Positions 10,983 to 22,022 of a stretch of DNA of 64,000 bases are shown here, piece by piece (positions within the stretch are counted from its first letter, which is position 1; every line of letters begins with the position of its first letter). Position numbers and translations under genes: made by a program. Under the pieces are notes generated by a model, which ran no database searches, was not told the origin of the DNA, and saw only the letters and a program-made list of their open reading frames with translations. The stretch comes from Sipunculus nudus. Taxonomy: Eukaryota; Annelida; Sipuncula; Golfingiida; Sipunculidae. The stretch lies in the NCBI GenBank assembly GCA_026874595.1, contig CM049307.1, forward strand, positions 62,776,370-62,840,369, given 5' to 3'.

Positions 10983-12290
10983 GGTGCATGTAATGAATTC
11001 TCAGCTCCTCTCCTTCAAAAGGGCTTTCTCATTACACACAACAGTAGCTCAGTTTCTGATTTCTTGACCAATAACAGTTCGAATTTTAGAAAACTACCTA
11101 TTGACAAACTATTTGAAACGCTCAGCTAGATCTGCAGCAGAGTAGTGTCAGATATATAAGATTAACAATAAAATAAATAAGATTTTCCCCCTACCATACA
11201 GACTATCCAACGACACTATCATATTCACCCCATTTATATTTCTAATACTGCTCATGTCACCTATGCATTTCTTGTAGATTAATTCTGAACCGTGTTTCAG
11301 GGGCGTTGCCAGGATTGAGGGAGGAGAGGGGCCGAAATATTTGACAAATAGACGCCCCTGGTTTTATCATATGATATATAATTGATAAAAACGATTTTAT
11401 TTGAGTTAATATTGTCGACCAAATGTCGATAATCAAGTAAGTTGTATTACTGGTATATGTATATGGGTTTTCAATTGACGACTGACTGCTGTTGAAAAGT
11501 ATGTACTGGTGTAAAAGTAACATCAAAATCATTTTATCTGAGAATCATACATTACTGGCAAAATTCTAATACCAGGACTTGTTATAGATATGAGTACTTC
11601 GTCTGTTGGGGTTTCTTTCATTCCCAAAGCAATGGCGACTTTTTATGGTTTTCTCATTAGTATTCCTCTGTTAGTCCTACCCTTACAAATTCCTGGATCA
11701 ATCCATGAAAATGAGCTTTTATTAGTAAGTTATAAACAGTACATGTCTCAAACGGAGCATACAAATCTCAAACGAACACATAAATCTCAAACAACATATC
11801 TCAGATTCGTACACAAAGCAGGAGAACAAAGAGGAGTCATAGAAACGTTTATTTGCGAACTCCTCTCAGATGAAACGAAGTAGACGAAGTGTAAGCCCCA
11901 ACAAGTCCGTGTTTGTACATTACGGTCAGGTATCACATGAAGGACTGTCGCTTATATCAAACAGGAAATAAAGTCCTCATTAATGGAAATTCAAATGACA
12001 TCAAACTACCAAAATATATCTCAGTGCACGTGATATAGCTACATGAACCGCCCCACCTCTTAGACAAGGTAGGGACTGAGGAAACACACCAGACACAAGG
12101 CCATTATATTGAAACAAATGTACGTTCTTGCTTGGCGAGGAAAGGCTCCTGCTTTCATCGGTGGGCCTGAAATTGTGTTAGTGCACATTGTAGATTCTGA
12201 GAGGCCGCGTTGTCATGGCAGCAGCAGCATTAGCAGCAGCAAATGTACCGTCTGACCCCTGAGTCGTAATACTCTCACGGCAATTTGTGT
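10983..12290. other. AT-rich sequence, tiny hAT-like palindrome
   Basis: Mostly featureless. At 11298-11362 the terminal 9-mer CAGGGGCGT occurs inverted at both ends of a 65-bp segment, reminiscent of hAT-type ends but without an 8-bp duplication. Confidence 0.4.
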
Positions 12291-12298
12291 TAAGGGGG

Positions 12299-12299
<1 letters not shown>

Positions 12300-12364
<65 letters not shown>
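12300..12364. repeat. (TA)n microsatellite
   Basis: Pure TA tract of about 32 repeats. Confidence 0.97.
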
Positions 12365-12367
<3 letters not shown>

Positions 12368-12503
12368 AAACATTTATATTGTTTTACAGAATCTGCCCTG
12401 AGAACCATCCGTCTAAGTCTTCCATAACATTATCAGATAAATATTTCAAAATAGCGCAAATTAAAACTATTCTAGCAAGTTTTGAGGATGGTCCTCCCTA
12501 ACA

Positions 12504-12507
<4 letters not shown>

Positions 12508-12596
<89 letters not shown>
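12508..12596. repeat. (TA)n microsatellite
   Basis: Near-pure TA tract of about 44 repeats with one G interruption, 140 bp from the preceding tract. Confidence 0.97.
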
Positions 12597-12599
12597 GAA

Positions 12600-13990
12600 A
12601 ATCAAGAAGAAATTTTGAGGTTCCCTCAGTATAAAACTAAAAGGTTTTGGTGTCTCCATGACATCAGCCATACCTAATTCTAAAGTTCCACTTATGATTA
12701 GATTCTCCATTGGAAGTGGAAAATGGCTGCCTCTCGGAACCGGGATGAAGACAGTGATATGCGCACCGTTCCGAGAGGGTCTCAGCATCGTCTCTAATAA
12801 ACCTACAATTGACCCTTGCCCGAGCGACCTCTGACCCAACAACCTTTGACCCCTGTACTATGACGTGTTTCCTCCTATCAGACAAGCCTCAGACATCCTG
12901 TCCGCTCACGACCAGGATAAACATTAACAACAACTGGAATGTCTCGAGACCTAAAAATCTGCGACAAATAAAAATCAAGCTACAGAAAACCGCTATACTA
13001 CTGCTAAACCTTACCGAGTGCACGTGCCATCACTTCGTAGAAAATACCTGATTAAAAAGCTTTCTCATTAAACGTTCAAAATCTTCCTAAATCACATTTT
13101 CTGTCGTTCATTAGTCCACATGGTTCTTCCATACATGAATTCAATGTCATGCTAAATCATTACATCTCATACTCTAATCAAGTGTTATCAAATGTTTGAT
13201 AACATTTTAAAGGGGCAGGTTATTTTCGTTACTTGGATGACCGGAACACAAATAATGTACACCAATGTTGTAAGCTGTTCAGATTAAATACCACAAAAAC
13301 AATAATTATTGACATATAACGCATGTCAGAATATTTTCAGACAAACATTTTCTCCCATTTAATAATAGGCCATGTTCCGCTGCAGCGACGGATTGCGGAT
13401 TATGGTCTATTTTTAATTAGAGTAACACAACTTTTTGCCTTGCTTACTGAGGCATGTAGGCTTAACACTTACTGGAAATCACACAAAACCTTGTGATTGT
13501 CACAGGTCGCGACTGACATTTATAAAGCCCAATCGTAACTTGACAAGTTTTAATGAGAGGGATTTACCTTTATTATTATGAATTTTAAGGGTTTTTTTTT
13601 AATTTTCTTTGATGATACTAGATTAAATTTGTTGTGTCTAGTTAACTGGTGCGTATTTGAAGAGAATAACACTTAACAACTATTGACTTTTAAATGAATT
13701 CCCGATTTTCGATATTTCACTCTTATTATGATTAATCAATCTTATATATAAGACATCTCTTCCGAGTATCAAGTGGAAATGTTTTTATTTTACCGAGTAA
13801 TTAAAAAAGGATATCCCTGCCGTTTGATATTTACTCGATTAATTGGGTTATTGAGCCATCAAAATTTATATAATTTGAACGGTTGCCCGGCAGATATAAA
13901 AAATAAAATAGCAAATATCGGTATCTTACGATGTTATCTTATTGTAATACATTAAAAATCCTAATACAATATTAACGACAATTCGACAAT
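12600..13990. other. AT-rich sequence, nothing recognised
   Basis: The part at 12660-12960 is somewhat GC-richer and open in several frames, but shows no recognisable protein motif. The remainder is unique AT-rich DNA. Confidence 0.5.
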
Positions 13991-13993
13991 AAT

Positions 13994-13996
<3 letters not shown>

Positions 13997-14032
<36 letters not shown>
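13997..14032. repeat. (TA)n microsatellite
   Basis: Pure TA tract of about 18 repeats. Confidence 0.95.
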
Positions 14033-14034
<2 letters not shown>

Positions 14035-14039
14035 TATTT

Positions 14040-15836
14040 TGCTTGTTTGTCCGGAAATTGGTTATATGTTTTTATCAATGTATACACTGACAGGTGAAAC
14101 ATATTGTATCAGATAAATGCCATTGAAGAAAAGACGTATAAATGAGTTATTGCCCTTGTGTCAGCTCTTGCAGATTATGCTCTGATATGCCATAGGTCAA
14201 TATCACAAAACAGCTTACACAATTCACATTAAATATTTAATAACTGTAAATTTACGTCAGATTTGGCATACAATACACGGGAATGTTAAAATTGCTTTAA
14301 CCCGTGTTTATGCTTAAGTCATCAGTCACGAGTGTCTACATGTTTTAAATAAGACTCATTATTTAATTTAAATATTATTATCAAATTCATTGAACTCATT
14401 ATCAAATTAAATTAACTGTATTATTATATATTCAATGGCAAACGTTGAAGAGGAATATACCCCGGTTTAAATACGAAACAAGAAACTACCTGAACTTTTC
14501 TGAATAAGTAGTAATGGTATTAACAAGTAATAGAAAGCATTATAACCTAGATTTCAGCGGGGGAGTTTTCTGTATCAATGTACCAAGCCTCAATGCCTTA
14601 TTATCAGAAGACGAGAACTAGCACCGTCAATATTCTATACAATCCCTTAATACATGAGTTTTGCACACGTTACTAGTCTGCATTAGGTTACCATGGTACC
14701 CGTCATGATTCGATGTACGGTGAAATTGCTTACATCAAATTCCGGTTTACACAGGAAATTGAGATGCCATTTTCGTGCATTGCAAAACATTAACTAGCTA
14801 TCAAGACAAATGGATGCCTTTGTAAAATCTATCACCATCAATAGGGCGTTTGTTGAGGATTAGTTTGCATGAATCCAACGACATTTTTATGATTAAATAT
14901 TACATCGAGAAATAATCTAAACAAAACATCTCCGGTTCTCTAAATTTCTAAATAACTAGTAAAACACCACTTGTCAGTAAAACGATCTTTCTATAAAACG
15001 AGATAATAATTTATATCGACCAATACCGTGAGCAGACGTCGTGGTTCGCAGATGGGTCACGTGATGCACGTTCGCCACTATTATTGGCTACTCTTTTGGC
15101 TACTCTATATGACAAGCGTGACCCGTTTAGACTGGTAATGAGCACGTGAACCGACTGGGAGTCTCGGAATTTTGGCGCGTGAGTGAAAATATTGAAACAC
15201 TTGCCACGTATTGAGCCTCAGATATCTGTGTAGAGGTGGGATATACTTACAAACCAAACCACCTGATATATCAAGATAAGCCCAGGGGCCATAGAACAGT
15301 CGCTCCAAGTGGGCGCCCTATCCAATATATAACACCGATTTCCAGTCTTCCTAGTAAGGGAGTACAAGCCAGGCAAAACATACCAAGGGAAGACGAAGAG
15401 TTCCTCACCAAAATGACAATATAAATATTCCTAAATGTTCAAAGGCTATTTTCCCGATCACGGTAGGAGCATCTGGCCGGGTTGCTAGGACCAGTGTATT
15501 CATCTATGACCTTGAACCTTTGACTTGTGTCCTTTAACTTTCCGCCATATTGGCACGTGTCCGGCAATCTCACGTGACAGGTAAACTATTTTCGCCCAAA
15601 CAGCTGCGGCTCCGTGCGCCTACAGGTTTCCACATGCTTGTTAACAGGCGTGCTAGCCTACACCGCCCATATATTGAGCCTATACGGTCAATACTATTTC
15701 CTATTCACACGGAGGCCGTGCCAACCTCACAAAAAGGCCTACCAAATGTGGCTCTGGTAGCGCAATGGCTAATCCCAGGCCAAATGGGGCCAACAAATGC
15801 TTTCAGCCTCAACAGCTTGCAAAAGCTCATCTCACT
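14040..15836 (-). other. Probable 3' UTR / downstream flank of the TARP gene
   Basis: This is the sequence directly after the stop codon. The part from about 15440 to 15836 is less AT-rich than its surroundings, as expected for an exon continuing into 3' UTR. I could not fix a polyadenylation site. A stretch at 15749-15775 resembles a tRNA A-box (TAGCGCAATGG) but has no B-box partner. The rest is unremarkable. Confidence 0.4.
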
Positions 15837-16348
15837 TTATACAGGAGTGGTTCTCCTAAAGGTGTCCAATTCTCTCACAGATAAAGCCGACTGTGCTCGC
15901 TGCAAGTGCGTCTCTGCGGTGGTTGATATTGTGTTCCTTGAGGTTTCACGGGGAAATGTAAAACTCGACATTTCTCTAGATGTGTCCGACACTGGTGTGT
16001 AGGCGGGAGTATACGTGTAGTAACTATCCGAGCGAGACGGTGATGCATCATGGGAGTCATGCCGATCACGTGGTCTCCTATGCCTCGTGTGATTGGGTCT
16101 TTCATTTGCTTCTACTACGGTCATGCGTTCTTGCTTCTTTTTATACATATGTTTGTACTTGGACATATAGAGGTACACACTGAGAACTCCAGTTAGCTCT
16201 GCTAGTATAAATGACGCTATTGTCAGTAGAAACGAGGTTCCGTAGTGGTACCTGAAAGCCGGGTCAGAAGCTGAACCCTTTGCCTTGTTGCCTACTTCTT
16301 CAGAAATGGCACCTATATATAAGATAATTCCTATCAGCACACATAGGC
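15837..16348 (-). CDS. CACNG: TARP / calcium-channel gamma subunit, last coding exon
   Basis: This is the terminal coding exon (512 bp) of a stargazin-like four-pass membrane protein, read on the minus strand. The acceptor is a pyrimidine-rich tract ending in TTTGCAG just above 16348, and the stop is TAA at 15837-15839. The two leading bases complete a Gly codon begun in exon 3. It encodes the rest of TM3 (GLCVLIGIILYIGAISEE), a short extracellular loop, and TM4 starting at RYHYGTSFLL and containing the family-like ILAELTGVLSVYLYM. A cytoplasmic tail of about 125 residues follows, Arg/Ser/Thr-rich, with an HDASPSRS stretch resembling the phosphorylated DASP region of vertebrate stargazin. The final residues RRTTPV are a class I PDZ ligand and match the C-terminus I recall for type I TARPs (gamma-2/3/4/8). 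In those proteins the tail binds PSD-95-type scaffolds. Family assignment is very secure. Exact orthology within the TARPs is inference. Confidence 0.95.
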
Positions 16349-19300
16349 CTGCAAATAGAAGAAAATATGGATAATATGTATATAGGTTTCATTATTTATA
16401 CAAAAGTTAAACATTTCACAAATATTTGATTTAAATACGTTGAGATAATTTATTAAAAAAATGAACAGCTCTTTAAAGGCAGCTATTCATCTACCAACTC
16501 TATTGAATTTATGTAATTTCTGGCTTATTCTGTGTACATATTAATGTATTCTAGCAAATTCATGTTAAGAAGAAGTTCTTATAACACCTTTTTGACGGAT
16601 GTATCAGCTTGTTTATCCACGAGTTGTTAGTAAAGACACAGTAATGTTGACATACGGGAAAAAAAAACATATAACCTGAGGAGGTTGCTTGTTTAAATGC
16701 GGATGCTTAAAGGTCTCCAGTTTGAAAAAGCCGTATCCATAAATCTTTTTTGTTTGACTTGCCGCCAGATGTCCTTGTTGAATGTGTTTAGATTATTTTG
16801 GCGACCCCCCACATGTTATAAACACATGGATATAAACAAAACGAACAGCTTGTGGGCGTGTGGCCTATTAAAAAAAGGTTTCAGGGATTATCTTTAGTTA
16901 ATAGTCGTCAGATATCGGAATTGGTTCCTTAAACATTATTTGTTTTATTTTTATTTTAAAAAAATCAAAGTGGTTTTTCATATTAACAATTAATTTTAGA
17001 ACATAATGTATTTAAATTTATATAAGACCAAAATATATTTTAATCAAATGTAATATGTCCTTTAATTGTATCTTGGTAGAAACTAGAATGAAAATGTTAT
17101 AAAATGATTGTTTAATTAATACAGAATTAAATGTTTTACTGAACTGCACAAAAAGAACCTGTGGAATTGTTTCATCATGCATAACACAATTTTGTAAACA
17201 TTTTTAGCTTTCCATGAAGCAACACGTGCTGATACGTGCAGTTTTCAATAAAATCTTTAATTCTGATAGATATGGTTGAAACATATATACAGTCACACAC
17301 AGATATAAACATCACACGAGAAAAATAGCGCCACGAATGTCAGAATATCAAATTAAAAGACTTAGCTTTAAAAGTTTCCTTACAGCACACGATTATTTGA
17401 ATTATAATATCTCTGGCACAATAAGTTCATTAAGAAAAAATATGCAAATGCTCAATGGGTACATTTTAATTATCGGCTAAACCTGAAGGGTCTTGACTAA
17501 ATACCAGCATCTATGTTATAATATAGGACCAGGCATTATGTTAGGTTTAGTGGATTACTGTGTGTAGACATATCCTAACAAGATTATACCAAACATATAA
17601 AAGAACCAGTCGTACAGCATACTATTCTGGTAAAAACTTACATTATTAGTCATTTTATTGTATATGCAGTGCTCCTGTTACAAACACGAATATAATAAAT
17701 AATTGGTCCATTTGACAACATAACGACTCTATAACAATAATTTGTATTACTTTGAATTCTAGATATGCTGCACTCGATTCGTATGCGTGATCTCAGCTAG
17801 CGCCACTGCTACTAGCAAATGCTTCCTGACGGTTGCAATGAGATTTTACAAAACAGTTTTAATAAACCGCCAGTTCTTCGAATATTTGGTTGTTTTTAAT
17901 GTTTTACTATAGAGTCTATACACAGAGTTAGAATATCACAGTTTAATGATTTACACCATATCTAGTTCAGCTTGTTACAAAGACGACAACATTCTGCTCC
18001 ACAAACGATTAAATTACCAAGGTCGAATCCAAGATGACAGACAAGCAGAATTGTTTATGGATCGTTTAAATGATTATTTTTAATAATGCAGTCAGGAAAC
18101 AATGAGTATTGCTGAGATTATTTTATATTTAAGAATGATCTGTGTTTGTAAAATGACTTTTTTGAAAATACAACAAAGATAACGTCTGTGGCAGGTGGTG
18201 TCTCCAACGAGATACAACCGTGTGTGTATAAACTGAATAATTATCTTTGTGTAATTTGCCAATCACGCCAACAAGAAAAGATGTGGTGTGCCAACTGCAT
18301 GATATATACGAGATCCTAACACCTTTGTTTGGCATGATGTTTAATTCGGCTATAAAATAAAATTACCAATATCTGGACAATATAGGGTTACACTCTTGAG
18401 AATCTACCACAGATAATTTTAGGAAAATAAACTGGTTTAAGTGCAAAGAGGTGTAGAGTTTTGTGAGGTACCGTCCATTGTAACAAAAATAGGTCGTACA
18501 ATATATGTACATGCTACTGCTGCAAGGCAACCGTTCGTAGTGCGATAGTAATTCCCCACGCCAGTTAGAGTAATTTTAATATGTGTAATGGTCCTCATTG
18601 TGACCATTGGGACGTACTAAAATAAAGAACGTCTGAAAGTGCCTGTTCAACAAGGGGCTGTTTTATGTGTAACATAAAACACCATGTCACTTTGCAGGAA
18701 GCAATGTGAACTTTGAGCCCACGACCCTCACATCAGGTAGACCCAGGAGTCACAGATGTCCTTAGCAAATATAATACCGCGAGTCTACCTATGATATTCT
18801 CGAAAGGGTACAAACATGTAATATTCGGGTACATTTCCTCAAGTATACATTTGGAGTCATGATGTCTCAACGTTCTCTGCGATAGGCTCATTTCTTTGCA
18901 TTTGGAGAAAAGTAATTTCCTCATTTTGACGGACCATCTTGATTTCGGAATACATTACATGTATATGTACAAAGATGAAATGAGAGTGGACCCCCTTGTT
19001 TTCTCTTTTTTGAAGTTATCAGGGCGGAGCCAAGAGCAGGTCTTTTGGTTTACATTAGTGATCTACCCAGTTGAAAGTATGAAACCAGTTTCGGTTCCGG
19101 CAAGCAGCTTAACACAAGAGCACGAGAATTAAACTAGTTTAGGTCACTTTTCATTATTAAATAATTAAAGCAAATGGAAAAGTTGATCTTGTTAGTGCGT
19201 GTTAATGTTTTTACGTTACAAATGAAGAAATCACAAAAAGTCATTTAAGCAATGAAATTGTTCTGTTTAATTAGAATCATGCTCCAAACCATAAGCATGA

Positions 19301-19480
19301 ATTTCTGACTGTTCATGCATTTCATAACATTATTTCGCGTTTTGCAGAGATTATTTATAAATTTTCATGAAATTGAACCATCAACTTATTAATGCAACAT
19401 GAAACATGGCTGAACTATTTTTGCCGAAACAAGAACTGATTTCGTATTTTCTGCTTGGACCTCGTTTTGAATGCACCCAC
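16349..19480 (-). other. Intron 3 of the TARP gene
   Basis: Intron of 3.13 kb between the TM3-splitting exons, with a GTGGGT donor and a TTTGCAG acceptor. It is plain AT-rich unique sequence. No repeat array, transposon end or second coding exon was recognised in it. Confidence 0.88.
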
Positions 19481-19621
19481 CTCCCATGACGAAGATGATA
19501 CCGGCGGCGAACGTGAGCGCTTTCCTCTTGTGGTTGCAGTGACCAAGAAAACAAATGATAACACCAATCAGCAGGGTCAACACGCCAATTAGTGGGAACA
19601 GGGTTGCCCTGCGCATAGAAT
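19481..19621 (-). CDS. CACNG: TARP / calcium-channel gamma subunit, exon 3 (TM2-TM3)
   Basis: This internal exon is 141 bp, which to my recollection is also the size of the equivalent vertebrate CACNG2-type exon. The acceptor ends TTTCAG immediately above 19621, and the donor is GAG|GTGGGT below 19481. It enters with two bases of a split codon and leaves with one, matching its neighbours on both sides. The protein starts with SMRRATLFPLIG, the counterpart of the conserved Arg-Ala-x-x-x-Phe-Pro-Ile/Leu block before TM2. TM2 follows (LIGVLTLLIGVIICFLG), then a short basic cytoplasmic loop (HCNHKRK), then the first half of TM3 (ALTFAAGIIFVMGG). Open frame continues into both introns without homology, so the splice sites rather than the ORF ends set the borders. 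Confidence 0.93.
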
Positions 19622-19730
19622 CTGAAACGACAAAGCACATGCTGGAGCTTATTGTTTTAGGATAATTTGGGTTGCATGTGTTTATACAAATAATAAAGCA
19701 GTAAATAATACTAATATTATTATCTTTTAT

Positions 19731-19829
19731 TATTACTATTACTATTATTATTATTATTATTATTTGCATTCACTTATTCGGCTCATTTTCACAGGTTAAT
19801 TCAAGCATAGGCGACTTAATGGTGATGAA

Positions 19830-19909
<80 letters not shown>

Positions 19910-19990
19910 TAATAATAATAATAATTGTTAATTTGCATCCACTTATTCAGCTGATAATCCGTGGTTCATTTGTGCATAGGTGACTTTACA
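19731..19990. repeat. (ATT)n / (AAT)n tracts with duplicated 60-bp flank
   Basis: An (ATT)n tract (19731-19764) is followed by a 60-bp unique stretch, a long (AAT)n tract (19827-19925), and a second copy of that stretch (19930-19990). Both copies share TTTGCAT-CACTTATTC-GCT and GCATAGG-GACTT. This arrangement implies a local duplication mediated by the microsatellite. Confidence 0.85.
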
Positions 19991-20200
19991 TTTGTGAATA
20001 TTCCTGGGATTCCTTAATCCGGATCATATACCCGATCGACACCAAAATCTAACTGATTCTTCATTGGCCCAGTCCAAAAATTTATGCTCTGAACATTTCA
20101 TGAGATTCTGTCTATAATTTGGTGATTTATGAACAAACACACACACGAACGGGGATGAACGCATACCCTTTTGGCGGAGGTAACAGTAAACGGATCAACG
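19991..20200 (-). repeat. Dispersed repeat family C, copy 1
   Basis: Diverged copy of the family also seen at 29690-30032 and 60915-61140. Landmarks are TCCGGATCAT, ACCAAAATC, TTCATTGGC, TTTCATGAGA, GAACAAACACACACAC and GGCGGAGG. It has the same orientation as the 60.9-kb copy. Confidence 0.65.
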
Positions 20201-20299
20201 GAAACACGTGATCCCTCACACTGAGGAGAACGGATTAAGGACTGAAAGGACAAGACAATTACTTGGATGTACAAGACTTCACAGTGGTAAGGCCACACA

Positions 20300-20820
20300 C
20301 AAGAAATATTGTTCTACGGATTCCCTGTTCTATGGAACAAATCCCCTAAAATATTCCTTTAAAAGTATGGGATAAGATTTAGTGTTGAGCGTATAATCCA
20401 TTTCAAGAGTTGTGATACTTTTTTTTATAGGGAAGCTTGCAAATTCCACGTATTTTGTCTTGACCGGTAAAGAAAAAACATCGCAGCTTTTGTTCCAAGA
20501 TTCCATGAAACAATAGATTGTGTGTGGCCTTAACATACATCCAGGGTTCGTAAACGATTTGAACAAAATTCGGCACCAGGTGGACAAGTTGGTATTTTCG
20601 GGCATATATGTGAGCCCTGAAAAACTATGATTTTCAACTTCAAATGCATTTCAAACCGTCTATTACACATTCCATTATATTGAAAGCTGTTGCAGCTTTT
20701 ACGAAAAACAATAACAACTCCGATAACCAATTATGGATATTATCCATGTTCAAAATAAATATATAAGTTAAAAATGAGTTATTTATCAATTTAGCCAATG
20801 AGTGTTCAAATGCCAATTCA
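20300..20820. other. AT-rich unique sequence
   Basis: Nothing recognised. Short open frames on the minus strand lack motifs. Confidence 0.5.
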
Positions 20821-21029
20821 TTTGTGAGTGCATTTTCATGTGATATATTATGTCAGATTTCCACAATGGGTTTGTATTCGATGGTGTTCATGCTCGAATC
20901 ACACCGCGCAGAATCGTACTCCCAAGAGTAGGACCTGCTGGTTAGGGAATGTAGGTACAGAAATACTATCCGAAACAATGCACTGGGGTTCTAAACACAC
21001 CAGCTGCGTGAGTATATGTGTACTGAATA

Positions 21030-21295
21030 GGTAAATCTAGTCCGTTTATATATTTTGGATATGAATTGTTTCACGCAAAGTACATAAACACGAGTGTTTT
21101 TGTTTTTATGCGTTCACAGAATAAGTAAAAATTTGTAAGCTTGTGAAATTTGAACAGAAGGTGTTACCTTGTAACAAATTTCGATTTTAAAGTTTGACAG
21201 TTGAGACAAGTAGTTCTAGCCATCCCCACAATCCCTGACTCGATGAGGTTCCTTTTGAGTAAACACGACCTCTGGCAAAAGGGTACGCTCTAATA
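21030..21295 (+). repeat. Dispersed repeat family D, copy 1
   Basis: Collinear with 36920-37200 and, over a shorter span, 54530-54680. Shared blocks are GAATTGTTTC, TTCAC-GAATAAGTAA, ATTTTGTAAGCTT, AGGTGTT-CCTTGTAA, TTTGACA-T-GAGACAAGT and CCTCTGG-AAAGGGT. Confidence 0.75.
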
Positions 21296-21436
21296 TTAAA
21301 ACAATATGATTATTTAATTAATTTAATGTATACTATGCATTATATAAATAGCATCAACCTTGACAGAGAGAGTTCACAGTTACAACTGATTATAAGTTGG
21401 CTGCGAGAAATGCATGGTATAATCAGTGACGGACTG

Positions 21437-22022
21437 GATAAATCACGTGTTCAAGCAAATCTGGAATGATTAGTTACCGTATGGAGTTATCCAATCACGT
21501 GATCAAATCAAACCTGGAATTATCAGTTAATGTTGGAATAATCCTATACGTGATCAAATAAAATCAGGTATGATCAGATCCTGTATGGAGTTATCCTATC
21601 AGGTGATCATATCAAAGCTTGTATAGTCAGTTACTGTGTGGAGTTATCCTATCACGTGATCAAATCAAATCCGGTATGATCAGTTACTGTGTGAAGTAAA
21701 CCTATCACGTGAACAAATTAAATCTGGTATGATCAGGTACTGTGTGGAGAAATCCTATCAGGTTATCAAATCAAAGCTGGTATAATCAGTTACTGTGTGA
21801 AGTAATCCTATCACGTGAACAAATCAAATTTGGTATGATCAGTTACTGTGTGAAGTAAACCTATAGTACCACGTGATCAAATCAAATCTGGTATGATCAG
21901 TTACTGTGTGGAGAAATCCAATCACGTGATCAAATCAAATTTGGTATGAACAGTTACTGTGTGGAGTACGCCTATCACTGTGATCAAATAAAATCTGGTA
22001 GGAACAGTTACTGTGTGGGGCA
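21437..22022 (+). repeat. 53-bp tandem repeat, about 11 copies, CACGTG-rich
   Basis: The unit is about 53 bp, with landmarks CACGTGATCAAATCAAATCT, GGTATGATCAGTTACTGTGT and GGAGTAATCCTAT. Several units keep the palindrome TCACGTGA, others have TCAGGTGA or TACGTGA, and most contain TGATCA. Copy length drifts between about 49 and 58 bp. Confidence 0.93.

Noticed and set aside
11298-11362. hAT-type MITE
   Set aside because: Only a 9-bp inverted terminus over 65 bp and no 8-bp target duplication. Mentioned only as a small palindrome.
15550-16002. 150-codon plus-strand open frame over the TARP last exon
   Set aside because: It is antisense to a confidently identified coding exon and shows no motif of its own.
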